Assembly: GCA_016801885.1 (NCBI GenBank)
Contig: CM028896.1
Location: 2,728,001-2,792,000, forward strand
Origin: Toxotes chatareus
Lineage: Eukaryota; Chordata; Actinopteri; Toxotidae
Length of the DNA stretch: 64,000 nt
Reading direction: 5' to 3'
The translations under genes and the position numbers were made by a program. Of the stretch, positions 24,216 to 38,600 are shown one piece after another. How positions within the stretch are numbered: the first letter of the stretch is position 1; every line of letters begins with the position of its first letter. Under the pieces are notes generated by a model. The model was not told where the DNA came from. It saw only the letters and a program-made list of their open reading frames with translations, and made no database searches.

Positions 24216-26339
24216 ATCTGTCCATATAAAAACCTGTCGCCTCTAGGATTAGGGTTTGGTTGAAGTAAAGCTCAAAAACTACTTGGCAAAGGTCACAGTT
24301 ATACATAACTTTGATGCCACTCAATGACTGATTCAGATTCCACATGTGACACTAAACAGGTCACCTTACAGTCCAAACTCTGAACTCATTGGTCTCACAT
24401 GCTGAGTAGTACAGAGCTGTACATTTCTAAATAAAGGTAAAGAGAGCCGCCTTGTGGCCACACTTATTTAGCACATGATGTGGGTCATAAAACCAAGGAA
24501 AGTAAAATATTTCAGTCAAATGTGTAAAACTAGAGGAATCTGGTGATGGCTGATGGTAGTAATAGAGCAACACCACAGGACATGGGCTAAATGTTGATGT
24601 TTTGAAGCAGCAGGTGAGAATATACTGACACAAATGTTCTTTTTTCTTTTTCCAGCAGTGCCTCACGGGGGCTGCAGGAACACATTCACAGTCACAGCTG
24701 CCCAGAAGAACAGCACCAGTGGTGTAGTCATACTTTCATCCACCTGGAACAATGAGCACTTGACTTGTGTGTTATCAGCCATTTACAGTGTCTAATACCA
24801 GGAAAGAGACAAATCCTCTGGATGCATGTATATTTTCACTCATGTGATCTGTATCCTGCACATCAGCCTGACATGAACAAGTCCCTTTGGTTTGAAGGCA
24901 ACATCTCAAGCCACATTTTGGTACAAAGAAGTACAATTCCTCTATATTACCAGTCCCTGAACTAAACATAAGGTTGTGCTGGTAAAAAGAGTCAGTATTT
25001 CATGACCCAGAGCTTTCGCTAAGTCCCAGCTGGCCTCTCAAAATACAACCTGGGGAAACTCAAAACTGCATTCTTTGCCTTTTGATGACAGTCAACAGCA
25101 CCCAGAGCTGAGGAGCATGAGTGCTCTACTGCTCAATGAAAGTAGTTGGAGGTATGATAGTGCATTTCCACCCTCTAGTGGGAGCAGCCTGCACTGCATT
25201 CTTTTAATGTTTTTTTTTTTTTTTTTTTTAAGCAAACACAGTACTGTTGATGTTGTGCATGGATTGATTGCTAAAACCATGTGCTAATGCTGAAGATGAA
25301 CTGTGCTGGTTTGGCTACTGTGAGTACAGAACATTTCACCTCTCTCCTGAGCCGACCCCAAAGGGTGCAGAGAAAAAGGTTAAAGTTTAAGTCGGTTTTA
25401 TTTATATCAAGAGTTATATAAATCAAGAATTTATCACAGACGGCTTTTGAATTTGTGCAACGTAGAAATCCCTCTATCCTTAGACCCTTGAGTCGGATTA
25501 AAAATAAATCTACAAAAAATGCTGTAGGAAAAACAGGAGCAACCTGTCTTTCAGGACAGACACATAATAGATGCTACACAAATGTAGCAGGAGTATTTCT
25601 AATATGGAGAAACATATTAAACATATTAAATAAACAGGAATTAAAGTAAAACATAAAGTACATCATGTGAAAAATGAAGTGTGATAAGTTTAAAGATGTG
25701 CACAGGTGTATGTTCACAGATATATGAAGATGCTCCATTTACTTCCAAGGTCAGCAACATAATTCAGCCTGACAGCAGTGAGAGGAGGCAGACTGATAAA
25801 AGTCCTGTTATTCTTAGCTCATGGGACAGCAGAGTGGATAACCAGACTGAAGGGGAGGACAGTTAGAGACACTACCGACACCACTGAAACAAAAGATGCT
25901 AATGTTTGAGCACATCAACATATTCTGCTTTGTAATAATCATTCTTGTATCATGTCTACACTTCATTTATACTGTGTTTATACTTCATTTATAAGCTGTT
26001 GTACCATCAAATGATAATCGTTTTAAGGGTTTAACTCCATGTGAGTGTTACCACACATTATATTTACAAAATCAGAGATGTGAATCTGTGGAGAAGAGGG
26101 ATGAGTTTGGCTGTTGTCGGATTATAGGGCTAAGACAGTAACGTCTCACTTTTCTTTCTTGTTTGTCTTGAACTGTAGAGACTGAATATGATATCCCCTC
26201 ACGGACCTAAAATAAACCGTGTACAGCATAAACGACAGGACTTTCAAAGAATTACATTTTCCATCTCAGTTCTAAAATATGCGCAGTCTGCAGGTGTGTC
26301 AGAGCTGCGAGGCATTTACAATTTAAAACACACAATGAC

Positions 26340-26610
26340 AGGTGTGTTTCATCTGCACTCATCCCCCCTCCTGCTTAAATATTCTCTACTTCTCCTCGGT
26401 GTCAGTTGTCAGTGTTGCCAAGTACTGTTTAGCTACCTCTCTGCCAGTTGCCTTATTACTAGGTTTTACTTAAGCCTCCCCTTGCCCTTTTGTTTGCCTG
26501 CTACCTGCCCGCCTGCCTGCCTCAGGTGTCTCCTCTGTCTCTTCTCCATTCTTGTGAACCAGCTACGGCTCTCTAGTCACTGCCGAGCCCTCTTCCTGCA
26601 GCCATGATTA
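26340..26610. repeat. Possible CT-rich interspersed repeat of unknown class
   Basis: A pyrimidine-rich stretch with GTTTGCCTGCTACC and repeated GCCTGCC units. It resembles in style the repeat at 43100-43450 (CCTGCCTG-rich, TTTTGCCTG). It keeps the plus frame 26188-26607 open by composition alone. The link to a named family is not established. Confidence 0.3.
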
Positions 26611-28548
26611 CCTTGCAGAAATGCTTAAACTTGCCTCTTTTGTTTTCGCATCTGGCTCCTCACTTTCCCACTTGAATGCAGATTCACACATTTGAACACA
26701 AAGCCTAATCCCTGTCTTTTTAGCTGAAAGGTGCTCGCTATAACAGAACAATTACAATAACTTATAGGTTTGAGCCAAACCAGTAGGCTACTGGATTTTT
26801 GAGGCAGATGCAGCATCAATGTTTTCGTAGTTCAAGGAATGGTAACCAAAATATGCACATAACAGGACAAGGCACAGTCAAAAAAATGATTTGTGTTGAA
26901 TTTCTCATCTGTCAACATAAACTGATATGGATAATAAAATATTGTCATGGCACGCACCACTGAAAGTGAGAATGCAGTGTGTAGTTATGTGGGGACATAA
27001 GGAAACAAATCTCACTTTCATGTCAAATTTCTGAACAGCCTTGTGAGAGAGTATGTACTGTACTGAAAAGACTGGAGTGAGTCATGTAATTCAGGAGGAC
27101 CTCATAAAGACATGTATTTGATTTCCTTCATTAGGTGATAGACTGCTTTATCACAAGCACTGGGCCTATAACTGTTAGTGTTATTTGCTAATGGACAGTA
27201 CACAGTACATACACAGGGTAATAAAATTCTGTAACGACAAGTCTGAATAATGTTGAGTGAAACGCACAATAAGCGAGATGGATTAAATACATGTAGTGGA
27301 AAATGAGTGTGGGAATAATGGAAGGATGGTGTATCTGTTGCACATAACACACTGGGTAAACTTGTGTGGCAACAGAAATAATTACTGCAATCATAAAAAC
27401 TCAAAAGGATAATTATAGAAGAAATACAGAAAAGCATTTGTTATCTGGTTTTAAAACATTAGAAGGATCACTTGTGATTATGCTAAAGCGTTCATAGCAA
27501 AAACAGACAATACATAATATTACACGTTCTTTTCTTAAGGCTCATGAATACAAATTGATACTATAACCACACATTACTGGCATCATAATGCTTGTGAACA
27601 ATTCACAAAATGAACCCCTGGCACATCTGTGAGGAAAATGCATGATGGGGGATTGGGGCTGGACTGTGTAGTGTTAAAAAAAAATCTAAGTGTAAATGCT
27701 GCTAGAATGCATTGATAATCCTATTCTCTGAATCACTCCTGAGGTGACCAGAGATGCTTGTGGTCTCACAACCAGGGAGGCGCAAATACAAGCACAATCG
27801 GAAACCTCACACAGGAAATGATTGTGGAAACCAGGTAATAATTCAAAACCACAGTGAGGTAGGAGTGCTGAAATGGGAAAACATAATAGCAAGGCCAGTG
27901 GTGAGCATGTATTAAAGCTCCATTAATGTTTTTTTTCCTTTGTTAACAATGAATCAGATGACTACCTGTAATGTGAAAGGAGCCACTCGCAGTGATGATC
28001 CCACAGCCAGTGCTGCAGCTCCACAAAGCATTTCAACCCCTTGGAACTTACTGTTTTGGTTTACGGCACATTCACTGTATGGTTCAGTCTCTGTTCTCTC
28101 ATGAGAAATGTTTCCAGCAGCAGCAGGCAGCTGTTTTCAGGAACAAGCTCTGATAAACCCATGGTACATTACGTTCCTCAGTATCAAACAGACAAAGTTA
28201 GTGACTATCCGAAGGTAAAAAAAATAAATAAAAAAAGGAGCATATAAAGGAGCATTTTTCTCAGGAGTTGTTTGAGATGAAAGTAAAAGGAGAATCGCCT
28301 GCTAATATGTGGAAAGTCATAACTCAGACGCACCCATCAAATGACGGCTGTTGCAAATGTTGTGCAAAATTAGAAGGAAAAGGTAATATTTAACCAGGAA
28401 ATCGTCACAGAACTGTTTCATTCATGTCAGGTGGAGAGTGACATTTTAGTCTGAGGGAAGGGGTAATAATATTGACAATCACTGCTAAAATCTACCTTTT
28501 CCTCAGCTGCTCCCTGTGGTGTAGTTGTTGCCTGACACCACTTTCTAC

Positions 28549-28570
28549 AAAAAAAAAAAAAAAAAAAAAA
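28549..28570. repeat. Poly(A) run
   Basis: About 22 A residues, possibly the tail of an unrecognisable plus-strand retroelement. Confidence 0.8.
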
Positions 28571-31500
28571 GTGACAGGGCAATTTTAATGCCAGGTATAA
28601 ATCATAAAATCTAAATCATAACATCACAGAGGATCTGAGAGGCATGTTAATATCACTTGTAGAGTCGGCTGGATTTACAAGGCTACCAACCATGAGATAA
28701 ATAAATCTAAAGTTTTTAGTAAAAGAGGCAGCTCCATGGCAACATGTTGAAATCAGTATCAACTCACAAGGGGAACGCTGACTTTTCTATTCAATGGCTG
28801 AATAGTGTGTTTGTGTGAAGTTGTGTAAAGGTAGTGAGTACTCTTGTGTGCGCTGAAGACTAGAAAATCTTTTTAATAAAAGAGAAACAGAGGGAAGACA
28901 AAACACGGTGGTGTTGGTCTATTGTTCTCATTGACCTCGGCGCTTTGCCTTCAAGTGGATCTGTAAGAGTAGAAACCACAGTTTATCATTGTGATAAGAT
29001 GAATAACACAGTGAAAACGTCTGTGTCAGAGCAATGCATCAAAAACTCTGGCACAAAAGTTTCTCTGGCAACCACAACAATTGTCCGACACTGAGACGTC
29101 TAAAAATTCAAGCTGACATTCTTTGAGATATGGAGCACGTGTGAGTATTTGACATGTATTAATGGCCCCGGCTATTCTGGAGAATTTATTGCAAAATTGA
29201 TTGGCATGCACTTTGAAATAATCTTGTAGCTTAAATGACGAGAGAAGCTAATTGATTATGCACCTGAAACCTCATTTATCAGAAATAAACAATACAAAAA
29301 TTGATTGACTCCTCTTTTCTATCATCCTACAGTACCACGCTGAGTCAGAAGCAGCATTTACTCCATCCCCTCTACTCTGCCTGATGTAAATGGATGCTGA
29401 CATCAAAATAGTTTGTGCTGTTTGGTGATGACGACAAAAAAAAAAGTAAAAATAGAGGACAGAGGTCAAAAACAGACAATCACAACCAAATTAGAGCTGT
29501 CTGAGTAACACACCACCCTCAGCTGGTATTCTTCAGAAACAGATAATGACAAACAAAATCACATTTTAACCACAAGATCAGAATCTTTCAGCCTCTGGCC
29601 GTTGGAGAGGGAAAGTGACGACGAAAAGTTGCAGAAAGCAGAACTCAAAAAGGAGCTGGGCTAAACTGAAATTAAGCGGTTAATTGAATTTGCAGCCACA
29701 GCAGATGGCAATGTTGCTCTGTCTTTGCTGCAGCAGGGCATGACAGTGAGAAAGAGGTAAAATCCCAGCGGGCAGTGGATGGCAGTCTAGCTTCATTACT
29801 CTGTTGGTTGGCTGATTCTGAAGACACTCCGGGGGATATGGAGGACTCCATCGTCAGACACACAAAGAAGACAATGGCAGCAATGTCTCGACCAGAGATG
29901 GCAGTCTTGCCACAGTGTTGGCTCCAGACTCGGGAGAGTGAGGGGGAATGGATGGAAAGAATGGGGCGTCACAGGGATGAAATGGGAATAAGGGTTGGAG
30001 GTTGGACAGAAGGGCAGAGTGTGTGAACGACGGAGATTAAAGGGGCTGGAACACATGAGACGGAGCAGAGGGCTGCTTTCATACAGATGAGGCCGTAGTG
30101 AGGGGTAGGTGGCCATATTTGTATGCTCCTGCCACGGCCCTGGACCACTTTATCCACGGGCTTACATGGGAATTCAATTTAATTGCATTATTAATGCCTT
30201 TTGATTACACTGCGGGTGTCACACAATTATGCACCCGCAACCTCTGTGCCCTTTGCCCAGGTGGTGTGCTTGATTGTTTACCAAAATCAAACCAGTCACT
30301 GTGAAAATGTTTGCTAAATTCTTACAGTATACTCCACATCCCAGACCCCCACCCTCTCTCTCCCTCTATCTCTCTATCCCACCCCCTCACTCACTGAGCA
30401 GATCGCTTGCAAACTAATGCACATCTCTTCATATACATTAATAATCATTTGCATACAGACGGAGGACAGACCAAAAAACAACAAAACAAAATAAAATAAA
30501 AAAATAAGAGGCTATAAGCAATCATAACTTGCTCAGCTTGTTTTTCATGATGTGGCTCGCATGAATTACTGTGCCCCTGGCACCTATTTCATTTCCAAGA
30601 ATGTGACACACTGGCAGTATTGTGCAATTAACCAAATGACCCCTTAATCATGTCATCATGTTGTCTGTATATCACTGACAGAAACGGGCAAAATCTGATC
30701 GCTCATTTCAGCCGATCACCCAAAGCAAAATATAATGGAAACCTAATGAAGTGAATTAAATGTCCTTATATTCTATTCAACCTCACATTAAAGAGAGGCA
30801 GCTCCTAAACAGAGGTAGTGCTATGTTCATCACTATAGACTGCTGGAGGAAAAAAAAATACAGAAGACCTCACGGGGGACATCTCAGTCGCTGCAGTTGA
30901 ATCCTCATGATGTATTTCTGCATCACAGGATCATCAGTTCCTCACAACGAATGCTAGTTAAACAGTGGCAATAACTGCACATTGATGAAGGGAGTAGCCT
31001 TCCTGTTTGTGTGCACAGCGTCCTAAAGCTGATCATTAATTTTCATTAAGTGCTGTCAGTAAGGACCATTAACCAGGCTAGAGAATAATCACCTCCCCAG
31101 AGAGTTGACCTGTTTATGGCACAGGTAAGGGTTAATAGAAACGGCCCACCTTAGTGACACAACACTCATAACACACACACAGGCACACACACACATACCA
31201 ACGAGCACAGCAAGCATTCTGTAATGATTCATTTTCATTTAGGATGCTCACTTTGCATCATCAGTGGCAAACAGGAAAACACTTTTCTGAAAGGGCAAAC
31301 AATTATGGCTATTTGTTTCTGTGTACATGTGTTATGACATAACAAATGCGGTACCAGTTTGGGGGAGGATTTTACTCATCAGACAAATTAAATCAACTTA
31401 AGACCCACTAATCAAAGGTTCTTCAGGAAGGAAACATGATCGCTGGTAGCTCAATTCCCAAAAGTGATTAAATATTGCACGGCTCTCTTTATTTCATGAT

Positions 31501-34500
31501 GATACGAAACAGAGAGAGGTGAAGGGAGGCCACCCACGTCAGATGAACTGAGACTGAACTCGCAGCTTTTACTACTTTGTGTTTTGTGTATTTGGTACCT
31601 GACTGAAATGTGTAATGAACTGCTGGAACATTTGCTGCAGTTAAGGAGGTGCAACATAACTTCTTAAAGCTCATTTCTTTCAAAAAAACATCAAACGACT
31701 TCATGTAACGTGAAAAGGTTCGTTCTTATACAAACCTACAGAGCATTATTACCCAGCTCTCTCTGTGGAGCTTTTTAAGCTCTGTCAGCGCTTTGCTTTG
31801 GTTTTTACAGCACATGTAGCTTATACTATAGATCCATCTTCATCCACCTTCATCAGCCACATTTCTAGTAGCACCTGGTAGAAGCTGAAAAAAAAAAAAG
31901 CCTAAATGAAAACAGAAAAGATGAACAGAAAAACAACTGATAATGCTGTACTGTGTCTATTGGATGTGTCAGTAGGGAAGTGCTCACTAACAAGCTAACT
32001 TCCAAAAAAACTGTGTCATCTATGATAAAAGCACCGTCAGGTTAGAATTTTGAGCCCAGAACCCAGTTTAAATTCTGATTTGTAGGTGTTGACTTGTTTT
32101 GGTTTGGTGTCAGCTCAGCATTCAACTGCTCAATGAAGTTAGCAGCTGAGAAATATGAGGAAAAAAAAAAAATCAGTTCTTTCCATCAGTTTCTTACTGT
32201 GAGTGATTGTTTCCTATGTGAACCTGCAATTTTCTGCCAAAGTTGGAACAACAGAGCTTTTTGCATTTCTTTTTTTGTCCTTGCTCTTCTCACGGGTTTG
32301 AAGTGGGTGGGCCCCTCCTACAAAAAGGTAATGTCACATTTCCATGCATCAGAGTTTAGCAAGTTGTGGGGTGTCAATCAAGTATGACCAAACGACACTC
32401 ACACAGTCCTGATAAAACGGATTAGCTGAGATTTTCAGCATTTAATCTCATAATCAATAATGACTAATAATGGCTTTTCCCTCAAGGGCTTTAACAAAGT
32501 GAAGGATTCCAGTGTTCACAAATCCTGACTTACCTACACAGAAATAGCAAATGTGAATTATTTAAAAGGGTTCTAGCCCTTTTTTTTTTGTCCTCTTATC
32601 TTTGCTCTCTGCCCCTGACGACAGTGCATATAGTACAGAACAAGCAGAATGCACAAGTCTTATTCAACTCAAGCATTATCAGCATGCAGGTGTCACATGA
32701 GAACTATGCTATCATCAGAGACTAGCTATCATTACAACCAATCAGTTGGTACCGCAGCAAAGTTAGAGGTGATTAGAATAATAACCCACTTGACAGTTGG
32801 GATCTTTATAGTTGCAGGAAATTCACTGCAGACAGGCTTTGAAAGGATGGTAGCTACTTTCTCCTCACTAGTCTGTGCATGGATTATCCTGTGTATATGA
32901 CATGCTCTCCAAGTCATTTGGTGAGGGTTGAGAAAAGGATTTAGGATTACATGGTCTAAATCTGCTCTGTATCTGCCATATGGAGGCTATGTCTATCCAT
33001 TATCCATCAATGTGTCAAACACTGTGCAAGGGAGCAGCTGTCCATAGAAGGCCAGCCAATTGGTTTGATACAGGTGAAAAGTGATGTATGATTGCCTTAG
33101 CAAACCTATCACTCTCAGACTGCCAGATGGCTTGGGCCTAGGGACACTGAAACCACATTAGACCTTGATTTCTTCACTCGCTAAGGGTTTCACCCCAGTG
33201 TTACTATCTTGGTCTAGCCTGCTTTCCCCTGTGTTGATGGGTGACCTCCCTGGCCTCACTCCTTATTTGAGCAAACTAATAAAGATACTAAGAGGCAGCA
33301 GCGAAATCCAGTCCTGTTCTGTGGTTAATGGCAAGCCTTCACTGACAATGGCAAACAGCAACAGAGTCACTGGAATACAATCATGCCTGCAGGAAGAAGC
33401 AAAGAAGACCTGGGACTTGCTGGAGTGGAGAAAATGACCTTTGTCAAAATTGCTTTCAGGCTGAAATGGATGCTGTATTGCATGTTGGTACGGGTACTGG
33501 CGAGAAATTCAAACAGAATCCAGGACGTCCAGTTTTAATAAAATATCCATAAGTTTGGAAGTTTATCAGATAACACACTGGACAATGTTTTAAGATAAAA
33601 TAGCATGTAGGATATCAGGATTTTACATCTGTGGAACATTTGGGCAAAAATCTTAAAAACATTAGTTAGCAAATTGCTGCACTTTTAGAGGTTTTACACT
33701 TGTGTGATTGGCCAGTACAGAGAGTATAGTGTAGTACAGTGTAGAAAAAGTTTGGGTTGTTAGAGTTGCTATAGAGCAGAGCTGGAACAATGAACCTCAA
33801 TCAGAGATCTAAATTCTATGACTAAATGTTATTCACCAACTAATTTCAATGCGTGCATTTTCTTACTCACAATACATAGTATTTAATGACAGGAAGATTT
33901 AGCTTTTCTCAGGCACACAGTAAAGAAAATCAGGGAAAACAGGGACATATTGGTAACATATTTCTTCTAGACGTGTCCAGAAGGAAACAGAATTAACTTA
34001 CAAGCACCTACAGTTTGTATAGTTGCGACACATGTCCAGGTTGAATGCATTAGTAGGCTCCTCTTCAGCGCTTTATAGCAACAGATGGCTGTCCATATGT
34101 ATCTATGCAGCTTCTGCTTATCATTTGCTTAGTTTTCGTTCCGAAGGAATCGGTAACAGTTTCGTGTCACACTTTCATTATTAATAGACAGAGGAGATTT
34201 TGTGTTTAGTGATATTAACACATCACACATTGTATTTTTTTTCCTAGTACATCTCTTGACTGTTTGGAAAGGAACCCTAAGAGCCTTTTAACTTTAACTG
34301 AGGGGACTAATTACATGCTGCTGAAAATTGCAGTGATTAGAAACTAACTTTTCCAAATGGAACATTGTTTTTTTTTTTTTTTTTTTCAAATTAACATCTC
34401 AAGAGGACTATGAGAGAACAAATGCACTGATTATTAAAAGTTTGGGTTTTTCCTTCAAGACTGAATTCCCTGTATTTTTTTTCTTTATACGTATCCATGT

Positions 34501-35249
34501 ATTTTGACGGGAAATGGTTGAGACTGTAATAAAAAAAAAAAGAGACTGAATCATGACGTTCTTGTAGGAACAGTTTAAAGGTTTTTTTTTAAGCCTGTGA
34601 AAATCAATACAGTGTCAGTGGGATCAGCCTGTCTGATACCAATCACTATGTGGCTCCTGATCTTAAACATTTCTGAAAGCTCCTCCATTCAGCCACTGCT
34701 TCATGTTGAAGAGATGCCCTCAAGTGAACTATTTCAATAGTTTGACTATTTCTTTTACTAGTTATTTATCTTAATTGAAAGCATCTTATTTGTATTCTTG
34801 AGCTTTCTATCCCATGCATACCTCTGTAAATGATGTTATACATTTTTTTAATAAAAAAGAAAACACCACAGTTGCGGTTATCACTTAACCATGACCTTAC
34901 AAAATAAGACTTGCCCCACACTTGTTTCATTCTGAATCTGTGGTCCTTGAATGGGCTGTTATTGTTGCTGCTGCATAAAAAACTGAATGCAAGTGTGGCA
35001 AGAAGTGGGAAAGCTTGCTCAAAGCCTGTATTTTATATTTCCTCGCATCAATAAATGGATTAATCCAAATAAGCATTAAATAAGCATCCAAAATCCTGTT
35101 TTTGTTAAAAGACTATGATAATACTATCATCAAGACAGAAAAAAAATACACCAGAAAAGTTAAAAGTAATGATAAAATCAAATCAAATAAAATAGTTGAC
35201 ATTTCTGAAGTCTCAAGTCTTCTCATGTCTTCTGAAGCATTGTAAACAC

Positions 35250-35640
35250 CAGTGAACGAACACACAGACGGGTCTAGAAAGTCCAAAAGTCCAGAACTTT
35301 TACAAAAACTTTGGCACACAGCAGATCAGTAAGAACAAGGCAAACAAATCCAACAAGAAGCGGGCAAAGTCTAACACCACAAATCAGGCAGTAGTAAAAA
35401 AAAAAAAAATACTAGGAAAACTCACGAACTATGGGTGGATCACTCAACAATAGGAAGAAAGACAATCTGGCACAGAAGGAAAGGTAGACAGGCTAAATAC
35501 ACACAGAGCAGAGGAGGTAATGAGACACAGGGTGGAGCAGGGACTCACAGAGGGGGCGATACACTGGGGCAGAAAGTGGTGTATCAGCAGTGAGAAGGCT
35601 AGTAAATCAAGTACATCAAAATAAAACAGGAAATGGTAAG
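35250..35640. repeat. Interspersed repeat of unknown class, antisense relative to the 43.2-kb copy
   Basis: Purine-rich sequence with GACAATCTGGCACAGAAGG at 35461-35479, then GAGGTAATGAGACACAGG and a GGGACTCACAGAGGG tract. The 43100-43450 region contains the inverse-complement theme GCCAGATTGTCTTTGTGCC (43244-43262). This suggests two opposite copies of one family. Class (SINE-like, LTR fragment or other) is undetermined. Confidence 0.5.
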
Positions 35641-38600
35641 AAGAATGGTAAGTGAACTTCTGTTTAGAAGAGCAGAGAAGAAAAAAAAAACTACAGCTGC
35701 TACGGAGGAGTTGAGAAGTATTAGTTATTTAAGTCTTCTCACATTTTTTTTTTTTACCCACATTTACTTAATGACTGACTAATCTCCATGCTGACAGGTA
35801 TAATTGTAAGAATTGCGGACCACCGTCACCGCAACACAGCTTCAGTTATTTTGATCAAAGGTGTCAATCAGTGTAAGATTGTCTTATGTAAGTATAACTG
35901 CTATTCTAGGAACACCCATTATTTCCCCTCACCAGCACAGCCTCACATCAGGCCACCTCACATGGAATTACAACGAGCAGTTTTTTTTTCTCTCTAAAAT
36001 TAAAACACATTGTCATCTTTTAGATGTTTTATGCTCTGTGAGTTTGATTGAATCACACCTCCGTGGCCACAAACACATGCTTATCTTTCTTTCAGACTAG
36101 TGAAATGGGCTATCATTTTACCCCTGTGTGGTTCATCAGAGATGCCATTTCTCACCTTTAGGTCTGAATTCTTTATCTGTCTTAGGGGAACATTAAAGCA
36201 GGCAGACCATAGAATTGCCTCTTTGTTGTGTACATTGGATTTGTGTTTGAGCAAGATGTAATGACATTGTCAGCTAGTTGCCATGGTGCTAGAAAGAGAC
36301 CATGGTGTATTTCTTTCTTTCTTTCTTTTTTTTTTTTATAACTGTCTGATAGCTTTTTGTTATCCTCGTCTATTCTTTTATTCCTTCAACCCCCACTTTC
36401 CTTTCTTTGTCCTTGCTCATAACTGTCATAAGTTTGTGGCACCAATAATCTCAAAGCTTGATGCTTATTTGATGGTGTGAAAGCCAAGCAGATGCTGTCA
36501 GCGCCTATTATGACAACCTTAATATAATATTATACTCAGGAAGGAGAAAGACAAGTCAAAATAACAAAGGAAAGGATTTAAATGGTTCAGTCCGTCATAG
36601 TTTTGCTCTCAGACTAGAGTGAATGAAGTTGAACAGTTCACAATTATCAAACCTGACTAACTCAGAGCTGCTTTTGTTGGAACAATCACTGTCACCTGCT
36701 CACAACTGTCAAAAAGGGAGGAAAACATGGCTCAGTTTGTGATTTGCTGTGAGTGAGCCGGAAGAAGAGGAGAGACCGTCTTAGTGGCCCCTTCAAAATC
36801 ATTTGTTTCTGCAATTTCTCTGCTCAAGTGTATTACAGGCTTGGGAGCTCAGTCAGGCTTGCATTAGCAGCCCAGACTTTTTTTTTTTTTTTTTTTTAAT
36901 ATAATGAGGGATTTAACAGTGGTATGCAGCCAATAAACTTATAGATCACAAATTTGTGCCTGACAATTTGTCACATAGCTTATTTTTTCCACAGAAGACA
37001 TTTTGCCATGATAAAGGAAAAGCACAAGCATAAATAATCAGATTAATGATGGCTGAATTCCATTTAGCTGCCTCAGTTTCAGGGTGCTGGTATAGTACAT
37101 GCAAACAGCCATTCGTAATGAGGCCTATTTAAGCTCCAACTTTGAGCTAGCCTTTTTCTTTTAGCCGCTCTGCTCTGCTGCAGTAATAGTTAGTTTGCCA
37201 ATAAGAAAACATGACTATTTTAAGCACAAAAAGTAGCCACTGAACTAAGACTGTGTGTGATACCAGACACAGATTAGAAAAACCACATCTGCTGGAATTA
37301 TTTTCAGTAAAACATCCTTGCCCACATGTTCTGCTTCAGCTCAATGGCTCGAAGCTAAAGCTCAGCTGGCCGTGTTTCTAGTTTCAAAGGAATTCATTTA
37401 CCCAAAATACATTGCAAATCAGTCTCACTTAAGATGGCCTGGAATTAAACAATTTGACTATTTGTTGTATCAGAGCTATAATCAAAGTCTCTCCTTGTGC
37501 TCTTAAATGCTCCACACATAGCAAAACAATTACATACTAATTTTTATTTTTCTCCCAGCTAAGTAAACTCAGATCCGTGCCTCCAGCATGCACCGTGACG
37601 TCTTCCCTGACATGGAGCTACTCTATTGAGACAGAAACTGCAATCACAGTTGTTTCATCGTAATAAAAGCCTGTGTCACCCCTTGCAACAGTATGGCCCT
37701 TTAATGTCTTTTTAATAGGTTTCGGATAACAGTAGATTTCTGCGGTGCAGAAGCTATATCAAGCTGTGGTTACACAGGGCAGTACTTGTTAGCAGAATAA
37801 ATTCATTGTTGGTTTTGGTCTCTTCAGGGGATTCCTTGATAGCTTTAAAAAGACAAAATAACACACGTTTTATCCTTTAAGCGCAACCATACAACTCCGA
37901 ACAACCCAGACCAAATGCTAGCACCAGATTTCAAAATGACTCCCGCTGATGGAGAAATAATGACATCTTATTCAAGCACTGGGAGCTGTCAGGCCTGAGG
38001 GTGTGTGACAAAGGCAAGATGGAGGCCCGGACGATCAATACTTCACTCCGTATGAAGCAATAGGCATTAAATACTCCTCTTTCTGCTCCCCTAGGAAAAG
38101 AGCAAACATATCAATCAAAACCCAATCACCCATGCCCACTCCATACACACAAACCCTGGGGTTACATGCCAGCTGTCCCATGAGACAGAACTTTATTTAT
38201 TTATGTATAATCTTAATTGTATTATAATGCTTAGATTATTATAATTATGTAGAATTCAGACGTGTCTGTTTAGTTTGTGAGTGGCTGAGTGACCTTGGTA
38301 AAGGTTGGAGGTTTACAGTATAGATTCAGTAGGATGGATTTTGGGCTCCCTCTGTGGACGAGTTTATGAGAAGAGATCTTGCAAATGACTGTTGACAGGG
38401 CAGGGGGCATTCATCAGGAAAACAAGCCACATGAGCACCGAGACCAGAGTTAGGGCTCGAATGAATCTCATAGAAACAAATCTAATCTAAGCGCTGCCAG
38501 AGAACCCATTTATAATGTTAAGATCACAACATGAAGCGGAGGGAAAGCTAGCGAGGGAGAGAGAGAGAGAGTTAGAGAAGGGTACCAATGGAATAAATGA

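Larger units (their letters stand above)
24216..35249. other. Gene-free spacer with candidate regulatory blocks
   Basis: Poly(T) at about 25208-25229, poly(A) at 28549-28570, and a CT-rich repeat-like segment at 26340-26610 are present. The blocks 30120-30290, 30520-30760 and 31020-31140 are repeat-free with many ATTA/TAAT cores. No exon was supported. Open frames such as 26188-26607 and 29796-30116 have no coding character. Confidence 0.5.

Noticed and set aside
26188..26607. Plus-strand 139-codon frame
   Set aside because: The open part lies in a CT-rich repeat-like stretch. Leu/Ser/Cys richness is compositional.
38455..38470. B-box-like GGCTCGAATGA, possible tRNA gene
   Set aside because: No A box at a suitable distance and no acceptor stem could be paired.
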